Assembly (NCBI RefSeq): GCF_012927085.1 | Contig: NZ_JABBFX010000001.1 | Location: forward strand, 3,100,001 to 3,164,000 | Direction: 5' to 3' | Source: Ramlibacter agri | Lineage (GTDB): Bacteria > Pseudomonadota > Gammaproteobacteria > Burkholderiales > Burkholderiaceae_C | DNA length: 64,000 nt | Part shown: in pieces, positions 43,351 through 51,004 of the stretch | Numbering within the stretch: position 1 is the first letter of the stretch | How the letters are laid out: every line of letters begins with the position of its first letter | The notes under the pieces: generated by a model | The model's database searches: none | Seen by the model: the letters and a program-made list of their open reading frames with translations, nothing else | What the model was told of the DNA's origin: nothing | Made by a program: the position numbers and the translations under genes

Positions 43351-43800
43351 CTACTTCCGGATCTCGTCGACCACGTGCTTGAACTCGTCGACGTCCTCGA
43401 AGCTGCGGTAGACGCTGGCGAAGCGGACGTAGGCGACCTTGTCCAGCTTCTTCAGTTCGCGCATCACGTGCTCGCCCAGCCGCGAGCTGGGGATTTCGCG
43501 CACGCCCATGTTCAGCAGCTTTTCCTCGATGCGCTCCACCGCGCCGTCGATCTGCTCCGTGCTGACCGGGCGCTTGCGCAGCGCCAGCTTCATCGAGCCG
43601 AGCAGCTTCTCGCGGTCGTACTCGATGCGGCGGCCGTCCTTCTTGACGATCGCCGGGAAGGTGACGTCCGGCCGCTCATAAGTGGTGAAGCGCTTCTCGC
43701 AGTGCGCGCACTGGCGCCGCCGGCGGATGAAGCCCCCGTCCTCGGCCATGCGGGTCTCCACCACCTGGGTGTCGGCATGGCCGCAGAAGGGGCACTTCAT
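43351..43800 (-). CDS. nrdR: Transcriptional repressor NrdR
   Basis: This 149-residue protein starts at ATG 43800. The zinc ribbon ([17 protein letters not shown], then [17 protein letters not shown]) precedes an ATP-cone (VIKKDGRR-like [20 protein letters not shown] and [12 protein letters not shown]). NrdR senses ATP/dATP and represses ribonucleotide reductase genes through NrdR boxes. It lies downstream of glyA on the same strand, a common order in Burkholderiales, with a dispersed repeat in the 85-base gap. Confidence 0.96.
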   Translation of the reverse strand: MKCPFCGHADTQVVETRMAEDGGFIRRRRQCAHCEKRFTTYERPDVTFPAIVKKDGRRIEYDREKLLGSMKLALRKRPVSTEQIDGAVERIEEKLLNMGVREIPSSRLGEHVMRELKKLDKVAYVRFASVYRSFEDVDEFKHVVDEIRK

Positions 43801-43819
43801 GCCGAGCGCAGCGCCGGGC

Positions 43820-43882
43820 CGCCCCAAGCAAGCAAGCGCCCCCTCGGGGGGCAGGGAGGACGCGTAGCGCCGACCGTGGGGG
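43820..43882. repeat. Dispersed GC-rich palindromic repeat between glyA and nrdR
   Basis: The segment has a perfect GCCCCC-TC-GGGGGG core (43838-43851) and flanking CGCCCCAAGC-like and GACCGTGGGGGC sequences. This layout is familiar to me from intergenic elements repeated in Comamonadaceae genomes. It may act as an mRNA hairpin between glyA and nrdR. Copy number in this genome cannot be judged from one window. Confidence 0.5.
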
Positions 43883-43885
43883 CTG

Positions 43886-45130
43886 TCATTTGTAGACCGG
43901 GAAGCGGCGGGTCAGCGCGTTGACCTGCTCGCGGACCTTGGCGATGTTGGCCGGGTCACGCGGATGCTCCAGCACGTCGGCCACCAGGTTGGCGGTCTGG
44001 CGCGCCTCTTCTTCCTTGAAGCCGCGGGTGGTCATGGCCGGCGTGCCGATGCGCACGCCGCTGGTGACCATCGGCTTCTCGGGATCGTTGGGGATCGCGT
44101 TCTTGTTGATGGTCATGTGGGCGTCGCCCAACACGGCTTCGGCTTCCTTGCCGGTGATGCCCTTGGCGCGCAGGTCGACCAGCATCACGTGGCTCTGCGT
44201 GCCACCGCTGACGATGCGCAGGCCGCGCTGGACCAGCGTCTCGGCGACGACCTGGGCGTTGCGCACCACCTGCTGCTGGTAGGCCTTGAACTCGGGCTGC
44301 AGCGCTTCCTTGAAGGCCACGGCCTTGGCGGCGATGACGTGCATCAGCGGGCCGCCCTGCAGGCCGGGGAAGATGGCGCTGTTGATCGCCTTCTCGTGCT
44401 GCGACTTCATCAGGATGAAGCCGCCGCGCGGGCCGCGCAGGCTCTTGTGGGTGGTGGAGGTCACCACGTCGGCGTGCGGCACCGGGTTGGGGTAGACGCC
44501 CGCGGCGATCAGGCCGGCGTAGTGGGCCATGTCCACCATGAAGATGGCGCCGACGTCCTTCGCCACCTTGGCGAAGCGCTCGAAATCGATGCGCAGGCTG
44601 TACGCCGAGGCGCCGGCGATGATCAGCTTCGGCTTGCTCTCGTGGGCCTTGCGCTCCATCGCGTCGTAGTCGATGGCTTCGTTCTTGTCCAGGCCGTAGC
44701 TCACCACGTTGAACCACTTGCCGCTCATATTGAGAGGCATGCCGTGGGTGAGGTGGCCGCCTTCGGCCAGGCTCATGCCCATGATGGTGTCGCCGGGCTT
44801 CAGGAAGGCCAGGAAGACGGCCTCGTTCGCCTGCGCGCCGGAGTGCGGCTGCACGTTGGCGGCGTCGGCGCCGAACAGTTCCTTGATGCGGGAGATCGCC
44901 AGCTGCTCGGCGATGTCGACGAATTCGCAGCCGCCGTAGTAGCGCTTGCCGGGGTAACCCTCGGCGTACTTGTTGGTCAGCTGGGTGCCCTGCGCGGCCA
45001 TCACCGCGGGCGAGGCGTAGTTCTCGCTGGCGATCAGCTCGATGTGCTCTTCCTGGCGGCGGTTTTCGGACTGGATGGCGGCCCAGAGTTCGGGGTCGGT
45101 CTGTTCGATGAGGATGTTGCGGTGGTACAT
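43886..45130 (-). CDS. glyA: Serine hydroxymethyltransferase
   Basis: This 414-residue PLP enzyme interconverts serine and glycine, charging tetrahydrofolate with a one-carbon unit. Motifs are [38 protein letters not shown] and the PLP-lysine segment [17 protein letters not shown]. The start is ATG 45130 with an AGGA site upstream. The transcript leader holds a ZTP riboswitch, matching the enzyme's place in one-carbon metabolism. nrdR follows on the same strand. Confidence 0.97.
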   Translation of the reverse strand: MYHRNILIEQTDPELWAAIQSENRRQEEHIELIASENYASPAVMAAQGTQLTNKYAEGYPGKRYYGGCEFVDIAEQLAISRIKELFGADAANVQPHSGAQANEAVFLAFLKPGDTIMGMSLAEGGHLTHGMPLNMSGKWFNVVSYGLDKNEAIDYDAMERKAHESKPKLIIAGASAYSLRIDFERFAKVAKDVGAIFMVDMAHYAGLIAAGVYPNPVPHADVVTSTTHKSLRGPRGGFILMKSQHEKAINSAIFPGLQGGPLMHVIAAKAVAFKEALQPEFKAYQQQVVRNAQVVAETLVQRGLRIVSGGTQSHVMLVDLRAKGITGKEAEAVLGDAHMTINKNAIPNDPEKPMVTSGVRIGTPAMTTRGFKEEEARQTANLVADVLEHPRDPANIAKVREQVNALTRRFPVYK

Positions 45131-45171
45131 GCGGCAGTTCCTAGGACGTCGCGCCCCTGGCCTTCCAGCGG

Positions 45172-45342
45172 GGCTGCCCAGGCGAACGGCTGATCGAAGC
45201 CTGCGTGGGAAGCTGAGGCGCAGCAGCGCGATGAGCGCTGCAGCGCAGCGGCTTTCCGCCAGCAGGCTGCGGCACGCTCCCCAGTGGTTTGTTGGTCCAC
45301 GTCAGCGCCCCGAGGATGGGGCGCCTATCGCCAGTCGCGTGC
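45172..45342 (-). promoter_or_regulatory. ZTP (pfl-motif) riboswitch controlling glyA
   Basis: Read on the minus strand, the leader contains the conserved pieces of the ZTP aptamer in order. P1 begins CACGC, then GACTGGCG (complement of 45329-45336). An extra GC-rich hairpin follows, then GTGGA...ACCACTGGGGAGCG (45273-45300), closing P1 with GCGTG. The distal CCGTTCGCCTGGGCA (45175-45189) forms the pseudoknot partner after a long insert. ZTP signals shortage of 10-formyl-tetrahydrofolate and is known to turn on purine and one-carbon genes, including glyA. A -10-like TAAACT (45350-45355) would start transcription right at P1. The platform next to the ribosome site suggests translational control. 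Confidence 0.85.
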
Positions 45343-45376
45343 GGCCGCAAGTTTAACTGAGGCCGCGGGCTGGCCG

Positions 45377-46210
45377 TCAGATCGTCGGTTCCGCCCCTGC
45401 GACCGGGCGGGCTGCCTCTTCCTTCACGGCCGGCAGGGCCGGGCCGGGCGCGCTGGTGCGCAGGGCCGGGGCGGCCGGCGGCACCAGCGGCACCATGCGG
45501 CCGGAAGCCACCAGGCGCAGGCGCTCGTGTTCGGCCATCACCTTGTCGGCGTAGCCGCCGTCGTCGGTGAGGTTGGCCGCGCCGACGTAGAACTTCAGGC
45601 CGGCCTGGACGGAGCCGGCGCGCTGGATGCATTCCTGCAGCACGTTGACGCCGACCCGCAGGTTGGTGACGGGGTCGAAGGCGGCCAGCTTGCCGCCGAA
45701 GTTCTCGTACTTGTCGCTGTGCACGCCGGTCATGACCTGCATCAGGCCCTGCGCGCCGACCGTGCTCTGGGCGAACGGGTTGAAGCCCGATTCCACCGCC
45801 ATCACGGCCAGGATCAGGGTCGGATCCATCTTGGTCCGGCTGCCGGTCTCGTAGGCTTCGGCGACCAGCGCGCTGATCGGCTCCGGCGCCACCCGGTACT
45901 TCTTGCTGAGCCAGTAGGCGACGGCGGCCTGCTGCTTCGGCAGGTCCTTGGGGTTGAGCGCGGTGGCGCGGTCGATCGCATCGAGTTCGGGCACCATGCC
46001 CAGGGCCTGGGCCTGGCGGGCCCGCAGCCAGGACATGAGCTGCCCTTCACCAGCCTGGCGCAGGTCCGGGCGGGCGGTCAGGGTCAGCACCGCGAAGACG
46101 ACGGCGAGGCCGACGACCGCGAAGCCGTTATGCGTGATTTCAAAAAAGCCTTGGGCGACGTCGGAGGTGAACGTCCGCAGCCCGGAGGCTGCTTTGCCTA
46201 ACGCTGTCAT
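45377..46210 (-). CDS. Lytic transglycosylase (SLT domain), membrane-anchored
   Basis: This 277-residue protein starts at ATG 46210 after an AAGGAAG site. An N-terminal helix (about 29-47, FAVVGLAVVFAVLTLTA) serves as anchor or uncleaved signal. The SLT fold has the catalytic glutamate in ILAVMAVESGFNPFAQSTVG, then AQGLMQVMTGVHSDKY and YVGAANLTDDGGYADKV. The enzyme cuts peptidoglycan glycan strands in the periplasm. The tail of about 45 residues is proline/alanine-rich. It has its own promoter and a leader of about 200 bases. Confidence 0.88.
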   Translation of the reverse strand: MTALGKAASGLRTFTSDVAQGFFEITHNGFAVVGLAVVFAVLTLTARPDLRQAGEGQLMSWLRARQAQALGMVPELDAIDRATALNPKDLPKQQAAVAYWLSKKYRVAPEPISALVAEAYETGSRTKMDPTLILAVMAVESGFNPFAQSTVGAQGLMQVMTGVHSDKYENFGGKLAAFDPVTNLRVGVNVLQECIQRAGSVQAGLKFYVGAANLTDDGGYADKVMAEHERLRLVASGRMVPLVPPAAPALRTSAPGPALPAVKEEAARPVAGAEPTI

Positions 46211-46409
46211 AGCACTTCCTTTCTACGCGCGGATTCATGCGAGGTGTGCGCTGCGAGGGCAGCAGCACGGTCCCAACATGGCTCCTCGTTTGGATTGGTA
46301 CGCCATCGAAACCGGGGGCCCTCCTTGCTGGAGGCGCCCGCCACGGTGTCGACTTAGCCGGGGTCGGCAGCGGGTTCAGGTCGTCCCCGGCGCTCCGACG
46401 GCCAGGGAC
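46211..46409 (-). other. Long structured 5' leader of the lytic transglycosylase gene
   Basis: From the promoter-predicted start near 46409 to the ATG at 46210 there are about 200 untranslated bases. The leader opens with a strong hairpin (CGTCCC-TGGC...GCCG-GGGACG, complement of about 46382-46410), followed by further GC-rich pairing and an AAGGAAG ribosome site. I recognise no known riboswitch family. It could be cis-regulatory RNA, or simply a long leader. Confidence 0.4.
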
Positions 46410-46415
46410 GGGCGG

Positions 46416-46445
46416 ACTCTAGCAGGCGGCCAAATACGAGGTCAA
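46416..46445 (-). promoter_or_regulatory. Sigma-70-type promoter for the lytic transglycosylase
   Basis: On the minus strand TTGACC (46445-46440) and TAGAGT (46421-46416) are separated by 18 bases, a near-consensus housekeeping promoter with predicted +1 near 46409. It is the best-formed promoter in the window on the minus strand. Confidence 0.6.
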
Positions 46446-46854
46446 GGATGTTTCTGTCACTTTTTATACGCTATGAAACATAACGGCTGGAGAATTTAGG
46501 CCGGTTTGAGTCCGCAACACGGTCGGAATGTGCCGTGGCAATTTGTAGGTCAGCGTCCGACAAGGCAGGGTCGCGCTACAAAAATAAGAGCGCGAATGCC
46601 AAAGAATCCCGGTGACAACCGTCTGTTACAAGTCGGCGCACCAGATTGGGGCAAGAAACGCCGACTGCGCGGTGGCTTGCCGGACGGTCCGGCTGTAACC
46701 GTTTGTCGGATGACGCGGCGGCGACGGGCGGTCCCGCCGGATTTTTTACGGCCGTAAGGAAACTGGTGCGACCCTGTCAAGGCAAGGAGGTCAATCGCGC
46801 ATCCCGCGGTCATTGAAAACTCGGATTTGAAAACGCCGCGCGCGTCATCTAACT
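46446..46854. other. Gene-free, palindrome-rich intergenic region
   Basis: No credible coding frame is seen; the two open frames here have atypical composition and no start signals. The stretch is less GC-rich than the genes and holds several inverted repeats: TTTGTAG/CTACAAA, about 30 bases apart starting near 46542, and TCCGACA (46556-46562) with TGTCGGA (46704-46710). It probably carries promoters and operators for the flanking divergent transcripts. TTGAAA near 46826 followed by a weak TAACTT could start the downstream RNA. Confidence 0.5.
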
Positions 46855-47051
46855 TCACAGGGCCTGAGCGATCAGGTGTTAGCCGGTAGGGCCACGGTCT
46901 GTGGCAGCCCCGGCCCCTCTTGGAAGCAATACATTGCTTCCGGCGCAACATGGACATCGACCTCCACGTTGCGAACCCAGACGGTGGCGACATGGGTCGA
47001 CCGTCCAGCCCGGCAGGCGGCTTCAGGCTTCCTGTCCGGGCTTTCTTATTT
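46855..47051 (+). ncRNA. Candidate structured RNA ending in an intrinsic terminator, upstream of the DUF349 gene
   Basis: About 190 bases fold as consecutive hairpins: CCTGA/TCAGG (46863-46876), GCCAC/GTGGC (46891-46905), GGAAGCAAT/ATTGCTTCC (46922-46941), CGCAAC-TGGA/TCCA-GTTGCG (46944-46973) and GACGGT-CGAC/GTCG-ACCGTC (46980-47005). A terminator stem AGCCCGG-CAGG/CCTG-CCGGGCT with a T-rich tail follows (47007-47051). There is no open frame of note. It does not match 6S, tmRNA, RNase P or SRP RNA by eye. It could be an independent small RNA or an attenuating leader of the DUF349 gene. Confidence 0.5.
47007..47051 (+). terminator. Rho-independent terminator of the candidate structured RNA
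   Basis: An 11-bp interrupted stem (AGCCCGG then CAGG, pairing with CCTG and CCGGGCT) is followed directly by TTTCTTATTT. It lies 130 bases before the DUF349 start, so it ends a short upstream transcript or attenuates read-through. Confidence 0.7.
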
Positions 47052-47133
47052 GGAGCAGCGAAAATCGCCGCGCGATGCAGGTCTCGCGGGGCATCTGCAC
47101 GACGGAGCCGATTCGCGGCGAGAATACGCACTT

Positions 47134-47157
47134 GCCCCCGCCTGGGGGCTTTCCTTT
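47134..47157 (+). terminator. Second terminator-like hairpin just before the DUF349 start
   Basis: A perfect 6-bp GC stem GCCCCC/GGGGGC with loop GCCT is followed by TTTCCTTT. It sits about 23 bases before the GTG start, so it may be an attenuator, or it may influence ribosome access. Confidence 0.5.
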
Positions 47158-47179
47158 CCCACCAGAAGAATTCCTGTCC

Positions 47180-50100
47180 GTGAGCTCACTCAAACCCCAC
47201 GACACCCAGCAGCTCGACGCGCTGACGGGTGGTGCCTTTTCCGCGCCGACGTCCGGCGAGCGCGCTGCCCGTGTGCGCGAGTGGCTGGCCAGCCAGCCCA
47301 GCACCGAGCAGATGCACGAGGTGTTCCGGGAGCTGAGCGCCCGCGACAAGGGCGCCGCGCGCCTGCTGCGCGAGAAGCTGGACGAGATCAAGCGCGCCAA
47401 GGGCCAGGAGGCCATCGCCGCCGAATGGGCCGAGCGCGCCCGTGTCCTGCTGGCCCAGCCGCGGCTGAACATCGCCGACGCCATGGCCTGGCAGCGCGAT
47501 GCCGCCAAGGCCGGCGCGCCCCTGAGCCGCGAGCCGCTGGCTGGCGTGAAGACGCAGCTGGCCGATCGCATCAAGGGCATCGAGGACCTGCAGAACCGCG
47601 TCCAGGTGCAGCGCGAGGCGGCGGTGCTGCTGGCGCAGCGCATCGAAGTCCTGTCCACCAAGTCCTGGCGCGACGCCCAGGCCGCCGCCGACGCCCTGCG
47701 CGCCGACGTGCCGCAATGGCAGGGGCAGGCCCAGGCGCTGCTCGATGATTCCAACTGGGGCAGCGTGGACACCAAGTTCCCGCCGCTGCTGGAAGCCTCG
47801 CGCGGCCAGCTGCAGGTGGTGTGGGATTCGTTCCAGAACGCGCTGGCCCAGGCCATCGCCGCCGCCGACGACGCCAGCGCGCCGCTGCCGCCCGTGCCGG
47901 TGTGGGCCGACGAACTGCGCCAGGCCCGCGGCCTGCCCGCCGAAGCGCCGGCCGCCGCACCCAAGCCGCCGAAGCCGCCCAAGCCGAAGGTCGACCCGGA
48001 ACTGCGCGCCAAGGCCAGCCACGCCATCACCGACGCCCTTTCCAAACTGGAAGCGGAAATCGCCCAGGGCCACGGCAAGGCGAGCGCCGGCGCGGCCAAT
48101 GCGCTGCGCAACGCGCTGAAGGAGCACGGCAAGCTGGTCGACGACAAGCTGGAGACGCAGGCGCACAACGCCCTGACCGCCGCCACCGAACTGGAAGGCT
48201 GGCAGCGCTGGCGTGCCGACCAACTGCGCCAGGAACTGGTGGCCAAGGCCGAAGCGCTGTTCGAGACCGTCCCCGCCCCGGGCGCGGCCGCCAAGCCGGC
48301 GCGTCCGCCCCGGAAGCCGAAGCCGGGCGTCCAGCCCGCTGGCACGGAGCAGGCGCCAGCCGCCGCGGAAGGCCAGCCGGCCGCCGAGGCGCAGCCTGCC
48401 GTCGAAGCGCAGCCCGCAGTTGAAACCGGCCCGTCCGCAGAGACGCAGCCGGCGGTCGAAGCCGCCGAAGCCCAAGCCCCGGTGCAGCCCGCTGCAGAGG
48501 CTGCCAGCGAACTGCAACCTGCGGCCGAAGCCCAGGCAGCTCCCGAATCGGCGGCCGCTCCTGATCAAGGAGCCGCTACGCAAGCCGAGCCCGCAGCCGA
48601 GGCACAAGCGAGCCATGCTGCCCCGGCTCCCGCCGTCGCCCCGCAACGCCGTCCGCGTTTCGGCGGCCGCAAGATGCAGGAAACCCTGCGCAGCCTGCGC
48701 GAGCAGTGGAAGCAGGTGGACCAGGGTGGCCCGCCGAACCACGCGCTGTGGAAGCGCTTCGACGAAGCCTGCAACGAGGCCTACAAGGTGGTGCAGGAAT
48801 GGCTGGACAAGGTGAAGGCCGAGGCCGCCGAGCACCGTGGCACCCGCCTGTCCCTGATCGAGGAAGTGAAGTCCTGGGCCGCCGCCCACCCCGAACCGGA
48901 ACGTGGCGACTGGAAGGGCTTCAACCGCGCGCTGCACCAGTTCTCGGACCGCTGGCGCGAGGCCGGCCACCTGAGCGAGAAGGCGTTCGCCGAACTGCAG
49001 CCGCAGTGGAAGGACGCGATCGGCCGTGCCGCCGCCCCGCTGGAGCAGGCGCAGAAGGCCTCCATCGAGCGCCGCAACGCGATGATCGACGAAGCCCGGG
49101 CGCTGGGTGATGCGCCGCAGCTGCGCATCGATGCCGTCAAGTCGCTGCAGCAGCGTTGGCAGGGCGAAGCCCAGGCCGTGCCGCTGGACCGCAAGCAGGA
49201 ACAGAAGCTGTGGGACGCGTTCCGCAAGCCGATCGACGAGGCGTTCAACCGCAAGACCGCCGAGCGCGAGAAGGCCGCGTCCGCCATGAGCGGCCGTGAC
49301 CGCGCCGTGCTGGAAGCGTCCAAGGCGGTGGAGGAAGCCACCGCCAGCGGCGACGCCCAGAAGATCCGTACGGCGATGACGGCGCTGGAGCAGGCGCTGC
49401 GGGCCCGCGACAGCGATGCCGCTGCTGCGGCTCCCGCGCCTGCCGCGCCGGCACAAGCCGCCGCGCCGGAAGGCGAGGCCGCCGAAGGCCAGGCCGACGA
49501 AGGTGAGGCCGAGGCCGCTGCCGAAGCGCCGGCCGCGCCGGCCAAGCAGCCGCCCAAGCCCGTCGTGGCCGTGCGCGGCGACGACCGCCCTGGCGCGCGC
49601 AAGGCCGAACCGGCAGCGCCGGCTCGCGGTGGCCGTTTCGGCGATTCGCGCCGTCCCGGCGCCCCGGGTGGCCGGGACGACCGCCGTGGCCCGCGCGATG
49701 ACCGCCGCGACGATCGCCGGGGTGACCGTGGCGATCGCGAGGACCGGGGCCCGCGCCTGGGCGACACCGCCTTCCGCGCGCAGCGCGAGGCGCTGGAGCA
49801 CGCGCAGGCCGCCCTGCGCAAGCTGGCGGCGCAGGCGCACGGTGAAGCGCTGACGCAACTGATGTCCGCCTGGGAACAGCGTGTGGGCGAGCAGGTGCCG
49901 GGCCACCAGGAACTGAAGGCCGTGAGCACGCCGGTGCGCCAGGCCTGGGTGCAGGCGGTGTCGCAGCCTGCCGCGGGAGGCGATGCGGCCGAGGCGCTGC
50001 TGCGGCTGGAGATCGCCGCCGACGTGCCGACGCCGGCGGAACAGATCACCGCGCGCCGCGCGCTGCAACTGCAGCTGCTGACGCGCCGGCACGATCCCTC

Positions 50101-50209
50101 GCCACAGGAGACCTGGGGCCAGGACGTGGCGAAGGTGCTGGGGACGCCGCATGAAGGCAATGCGGCGCGGCGCCTGCAGAATGCGCTGAAGGCGCTGCTG
50201 CGCAAGTGA
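47180..50209 (+). CDS. DUF349 domain protein, 1009 residues
   Basis: I place the start at GTG 47180 (SSLKPHDTQQLDALTGGAFS), where the conserved-looking protein begins; the frame stays open upstream to 46901, through the structured RNA. The protein is helical and coiled-coil-rich. DUF349-type repeats such as LREQWKQVDQGGPPNHALWK, FSDRWREAGHLSEKAFAELQ and LQQRWQGEAQAVPLDRKQEQ are separated by a low-complexity A/E/P/Q linker (about 373-487). An R/D/G-rich stretch follows (about 832-860, with RDDRRGPRDDRRDDRR). The function of DUF349 is unknown. The basic RDR tract suggests nucleic-acid binding, which is inference. Confidence 0.8.
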   Translation: MSSLKPHDTQQLDALTGGAFSAPTSGERAARVREWLASQPSTEQMHEVFRELSARDKGAARLLREKLDEIKRAKGQEAIAAEWAERARVLLAQPRLNIADAMAWQRDAAKAGAPLSREPLAGVKTQLADRIKGIEDLQNRVQVQREAAVLLAQRIEVLSTKSWRDAQAAADALRADVPQWQGQAQALLDDSNWGSVDTKFPPLLEASRGQLQVVWDSFQNALAQAIAAADDASAPLPPVPVWADELRQARGLPAEAPAAAPKPPKPPKPKVDPELRAKASHAITDALSKLEAEIAQGHGKASAGAANALRNALKEHGKLVDDKLETQAHNALTAATELEGWQRWRADQLRQELVAKAEALFETVPAPGAAAKPARPPRKPKPGVQPAGTEQAPAAAEGQPAAEAQPAVEAQPAVETGPSAETQPAVEAAEAQAPVQPAAEAASELQPAAEAQAAPESAAAPDQGAATQAEPAAEAQASHAAPAPAVAPQRRPRFGGRKMQETLRSLREQWKQVDQGGPPNHALWKRFDEACNEAYKVVQEWLDKVKAEAAEHRGTRLSLIEEVKSWAAAHPEPERGDWKGFNRALHQFSDRWREAGHLSEKAFAELQPQWKDAIGRAAAPLEQAQKASIERRNAMIDEARALGDAPQLRIDAVKSLQQRWQGEAQAVPLDRKQEQKLWDAFRKPIDEAFNRKTAEREKAASAMSGRDRAVLEASKAVEEATASGDAQKIRTAMTALEQALRARDSDAAAAAPAPAAPAQAAAPEGEAAEGQADEGEAEAAAEAPAAPAKQPPKPVVAVRGDDRPGARKAEPAAPARGGRFGDSRRPGAPGGRDDRRGPRDDRRDDRRGDRGDREDRGPRLGDTAFRAQREALEHAQAALRKLAAQAHGEALTQLMSAWEQRVGEQVPGHQELKAVSTPVRQAWVQAVSQPAAGGDAAEALLRLEIAADVPTPAEQITARRALQLQLLTRRHDPSPQETWGQDVAKVLGTPHEGNAARRLQNALKALLRK

Positions 50210-50215
50210 GCGTGC

Positions 50216-50238
50216 GGTGCGCAGCGCAGCTGCGCACC
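50216..50238. terminator. Perfect hairpin between convergent DUF349 and mtfA genes
   Basis: GGTGCGCAGC and GCTGCGCACC form a perfect 10-bp stem with a 3-base loop in the 45-base convergent gap. T tracts are poor on both strands, so it is at best a bidirectional terminator or mRNA 3'-end stabiliser. Confidence 0.5.
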
Positions 50239-50254
50239 TGCCAACCCGTGCGGG

Positions 50255-51004
50255 TCAAACCGGCTGGAAGAACCCGTCGAACAGAGGCACGAGCGCCGGA
50301 AACTCGCTCGTGAACCTCTGCCGGTTCACGAAATACGCCTCGCAGGCCACGGCGAAGAACTCGTCGATGCTCTGCGCGCCATAGGGATCCAGCCAGGGTT
50401 CCTCGCCGCCGAAGCGCTCGGCGACGATCACCTTCTCCCGGAACGCGTCGTACTGCGGCTGCAGCACGGCCAGCCATTGCTGGCGCGCCTGTTTCGACGG
50501 CATCGGCGGGCAACCGTCCGAGGCGCCGTCGCGCATGTCGATCTTGTGGGCGAACTCGTGGATCACGACGTTGTAGCCGCTGTCGGCCGAGGCATGCGCG
50601 ACGTCGTGCCAACTGAGCATGACCGGGCCGCCCGGCATGGCTTCGCCCACCAGCGGCTCTTCCCAGTCGTGCACGACGCCGACCTCGTCCATCGCCTGGC
50701 GGGGCGCCACGACTTCGCCGGGGTGGACCACGATGCCGACGAAATCGTCGTACCAGGACAGGCCCAGGTGCAGCACCGGCAGCACCGCCTGCGCGGCGAT
50801 CGCCAGCGCGATCGCATCGGTGATGGCGAGGCCGTCGGCGCCGTGGAATTCCTTGTCCCGCAGGAAGCGCGCCGCCAGCTCGCGCAGCCGCGCGACGTCC
50901 TCGGGACTGCGCTCGGAGAGAAAGGGATAGGCCGCCAGCGTCGAGCGCCACAGCGCGTCGGGGAGGGCGGGAGCCTCCCGGCGACGGCGCAGCCAGCCGA
51001 ACAT
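50255..51004 (-). CDS. mtfA: MtfA-type zinc peptidase
   Basis: This 249-residue protein starts at ATG 51004, sharing one base with the lpxH stop (TGATG). The zinc motif HExxH is in YNVVIHEFAHKIDMRDG, with a downstream glutamate in SIDEFFAVACEAYFVNR; LSWHDVAHASADSG is also typical of MtfA. E. coli MtfA binds the Mlc repressor and has peptidase activity; whether that regulatory link exists here is unknown. It is predicted to be cytosolic. Confidence 0.9.
   Translation of the reverse strand: MFGWLRRRREAPALPDALWRSTLAAYPFLSERSPEDVARLRELAARFLRDKEFHGADGLAITDAIALAIAAQAVLPVLHLGLSWYDDFVGIVVHPGEVVAPRQAMDEVGVVHDWEEPLVGEAMPGGPVMLSWHDVAHASADSGYNVVIHEFAHKIDMRDGASDGCPPMPSKQARQQWLAVLQPQYDAFREKVIVAERFGGEEPWLDPYGAQSIDEFFAVACEAYFVNRQRFTSEFPALVPLFDGFFQPV

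Noticed and set aside
46380..46395. ACCTGAACCCG-like stretch on the minus strand resembling part of a TPP riboswitch
   Set aside because: The 5' half (CTGAGA motif) and the rest of the 3' core are missing, and the downstream gene is a lytic transglycosylase.
46550..47131. 193-codon minus-strand open frame across the gene-free region
   Set aside because: It crosses several strong hairpins and a terminator, has no ribosome site, and its peptide (rich in R, P, S) has no recognisable domain. It is better explained as chance in GC-rich DNA.
48300..48640. Repetitive-looking GCC/GAA-rich tract as a tandem repeat or CRISPR
   Set aside because: It is the A/E/P/Q-rich linker of the DUF349 protein. 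Units vary in length and no spacer pattern exists.
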